Assembly (NCBI GenBank): GCA_900549155.1
Contig: URNF01000121.1
Span: 1 to 5,762, forward strand
Length of the DNA: 5,762 nt
Origin: an uncultured Oscillospiraceae bacterium
GTDB taxonomy: Bacteria; Bacillota; Clostridia; Oscillospirales; Acutalibacteraceae
Direction: 5' to 3'
In this document: piece by piece, positions 4,351 through 5,762 of the stretch
Layout of the letters: each line of letters opens with the position of its first letter
How positions within the stretch are numbered: the first letter of the stretch is position 1
The notes under the pieces: generated by a model
Seen by the model: the letters and a program-made list of their open reading frames with translations, nothing else
Databases searched by the model: none
Told to the model about the DNA's origin: nothing
Made by a program: the position numbers and the translations under genes

Positions 4351-5762
4351 ATGGACATGCAGCAGGAAGTACGGAATATGACCGCGCGTTTTTCACAGGG
4401 AACGGAAAGCCACGCATATCGCTTTTTTGGCTGCCATGCCGCGGCGGACGGCGCTTACACCTTCCGCGTTTTTGCCCCCGCTGCATCCGCTGTGTTTCTG
4501 TGTGGCGATTTCAACGATTGGAACACGGAGGACACGCCGCTCGAACCTATCGGTGACGGCGTGTGGGAATGCACTGTTTCGGGTGTGCAGGTATATTCCG
4601 GCTATAAATACCATATTGTGGACAGGCAGGGAAACGGGCAGATGAAAGCCGATCCCTTTGCCACGCACGCCGAAACGCGTCCCGGCACGGCGTCAAAGGT
4701 ACTGCCCCTTTCGGAATATCCGTGGCAGGACGCCGACTGGTATGAAAGAAAACGCAAGGAGTCGGTGTATAACATCCCCGTCAACATCTATGAATTCCAC
4801 ATGGGCTCCTGGCGGCGCTACAGCGACGGCAATGTGTTTTCCTATGCCAAAATGGCGGAGGAACTCATTCCGTATGTGGTGGAAATGGGATATACCCACA
4901 TCGAGATGCTCCCCATCATGGAATATCCCTTTGACGGCTCATGGGGGTATCAGGTGACCGGCTATTATGCGCCCACCTCGCGCTACGGCACGCCCGATGA
5001 GCTGCGCGGCTTTGTGGAGAGCTGCCACGCGGCGGGGATCGGCGTCATCATGGACTGGGTGCCCGCGCATTTTCCGAAGGATGCCTGCGGGCTTTATCGC
5101 TTTGACGGCACGCCCCTTTTCGAATATGCCGACCCCAGAAAGGGCGAGCACAAGGAATGGGGCACGCTGGTTTTCGACTACGGCAAGCCGCAGGTGAGGA
5201 GCTTTCTCATCTCCAACGCCATGTATTGGCTCGAAGAATTTCACATGGACGGGCTGCGGGTGGACGCGGTGGCGTCGATGCTGTATCTTGACTATAACCG
5301 CAAGGACGGCGAGTGGCTCCCCAATCGTTACGGCGGCAGGGAAAACCTCGAAGCGGTCGACTTTTTGCGGCAGCTCAACGAGACGGTGTTTGCCGCGCAT
5401 CCCGATGTTATGATGATCGCGGAGGAGTCGACGGCGTGGCCGATGGTGTCCCGCCCGACCGCCGACGGCGGGCTTGGGTTCAACTATAAGTGGAACATGG
5501 GCTGGATGAACGATATGCTGCGGTATACCTCCATGGACCCGCTGTTCAGAAAGGGCAACCACAACTGCCTGACGTTCTCGTTTTTCTATGCCTTTTCGGA
5601 AAACTTCATCCTGCCCATCTCGCACGACGAGGTGGTGCACGGGAAAGGGTCTCTGCTCAACAAGATGCCCGGCACCTATGAGGAAAAGTTTGCGGGCATG
5701 CGCACATTCCTTGCCTATATGATGGCGCACCCCGGCAAAAAGCTGCTGTTCATGGGCAGCGA
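4351..5762 (+). CDS. glgB: 1,4-alpha-glucan (glycogen) branching enzyme, GH13 family; C-terminus cut by window edge
   Basis: Cuts alpha-1,4 glucan chains and re-attaches the fragment through an alpha-1,6 bond, making the branches of cytoplasmic glycogen. 470 codons are visible. A CBM48-type N-terminal module (about 34-110) includes FRVFAPAASAVFLCGDFNDW. The catalytic barrel follows, with YEFHMGSW (147-154), WGYQVTGYYAPTSRYG (198-213) and conserved region I DWVPAHF (235-241). The nucleophile is Asp305 in GLRVDAVASMLYLDY, the acid/base Glu358 in MIAEEST and the third catalytic Asp426 in SHDEVVHGKGS. The 53- and 121-residue spacings equal those of E. coli GlgB (405/458/526), so all three residues are in place. 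The roughly 100-residue offset shows it lacks the extra N-terminal module of the E. coli enzyme. About 160 C-terminal residues are outside the window. The ATG at 4351 has GGAG at 4339-4342; an in-frame TGA at 4345-4347 rules out any earlier start. Confidence 0.97.
   Translation, partial: MDMQQEVRNMTARFSQGTESHAYRFFGCHAAADGAYTFRVFAPAASAVFLCGDFNDWNTEDTPLEPIGDGVWECTVSGVQVYSGYKYHIVDRQGNGQMKADPFATHAETRPGTASKVLPLSEYPWQDADWYERKRKESVYNIPVNIYEFHMGSWRRYSDGNVFSYAKMAEELIPYVVEMGYTHIEMLPIMEYPFDGSWGYQVTGYYAPTSRYGTPDELRGFVESCHAAGIGVIMDWVPAHFPKDACGLYRFDGTPLFEYADPRKGEHKEWGTLVFDYGKPQVRSFLISNAMYWLEEFHMDGLRVDAVASMLYLDYNRKDGEWLPNRYGGRENLEAVDFLRQLNETVFAAHPDVMMIAEESTAWPMVSRPTADGGLGFNYKWNMGWMNDMLRYTSMDPLFRKGNHNCLTFSFFYAFSENFILPISHDEVVHGKGSLLNKMPGTYEEKFAGMRTFLAYMMAHPGKKLLFMGS

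Noticed and set aside
4230..4556. TTG-initiated 108-codon plus-strand frame in the glgB leader
   Set aside because: It has no ribosome site and overlaps the first 200 bases of glgB out of frame. It is kept only as a minor leader observation.
4939..5730. 263-codon minus-strand open frame inside glgB
   Set aside because: It is antisense to conserved GlgB motifs including all three catalytic residues, with no ribosome site or recognisable domain.

Overview
The window looks like chromosomal DNA from a Gram-positive Clostridia-type bacterium, possibly Oscillospiraceae/Ruminococcaceae. The evidence is a SigH-like sigma factor, a single-chain glycyl-tRNA synthetase, a small protein with two CxxC/CxxC modules, strong purine-rich ribosome binding sites, near-consensus sigma-A promoters, and GC-rich codon third positions set against AT-rich intergenic DNA. 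This placement is inferred from gene content. No tRNA, rRNA, CRISPR array, transposase or phage gene was seen.

Layout. Positions 1-1270 (minus) hold the N-terminal part of glycyl-tRNA synthetase, cut by the left window edge. A 269-base divergent spacer separates it from a plus-strand SigH-like sigma factor (1540-2139). Each of these genes has its own near-consensus promoter. The sigma gene is followed by a small plus-strand zinc-ribbon protein (2259-2537). That gene converges on a minus-strand AEC-family permease (2611-3552) across a perfect 14-bp-stem bidirectional terminator. Upstream of the permease, on the same strand, is a small unrecognised three-helix membrane protein (3644-3979) with its own promoter and terminator. 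A 371-base AT-rich divergent spacer follows, and then the plus-strand glycogen branching enzyme GlgB starts at 4351 and runs off the right edge.

The genes do not form one pathway. They cover translation (GlyRS), transcription (sigma factor), a possible metal-binding small protein, organic-anion or amino-acid transport (AEC) and glycogen synthesis (GlgB), mostly as single-gene units with their own signals.

The most interesting point is the small membrane-protein gene. Two abutting operator-like palindromes of the Gram-positive LexA (Cheo box) type, GAAC-N4-GTTC and GAAC-N4-GTTT, lie between its -10 box and its ribosome binding site. A third related palindrome lies upstream. This suggests a damage-inducible small membrane protein, though that is a hypothesis from motifs only. 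A second point is that this gene's terminator overlaps the likely promoter of the permease downstream.
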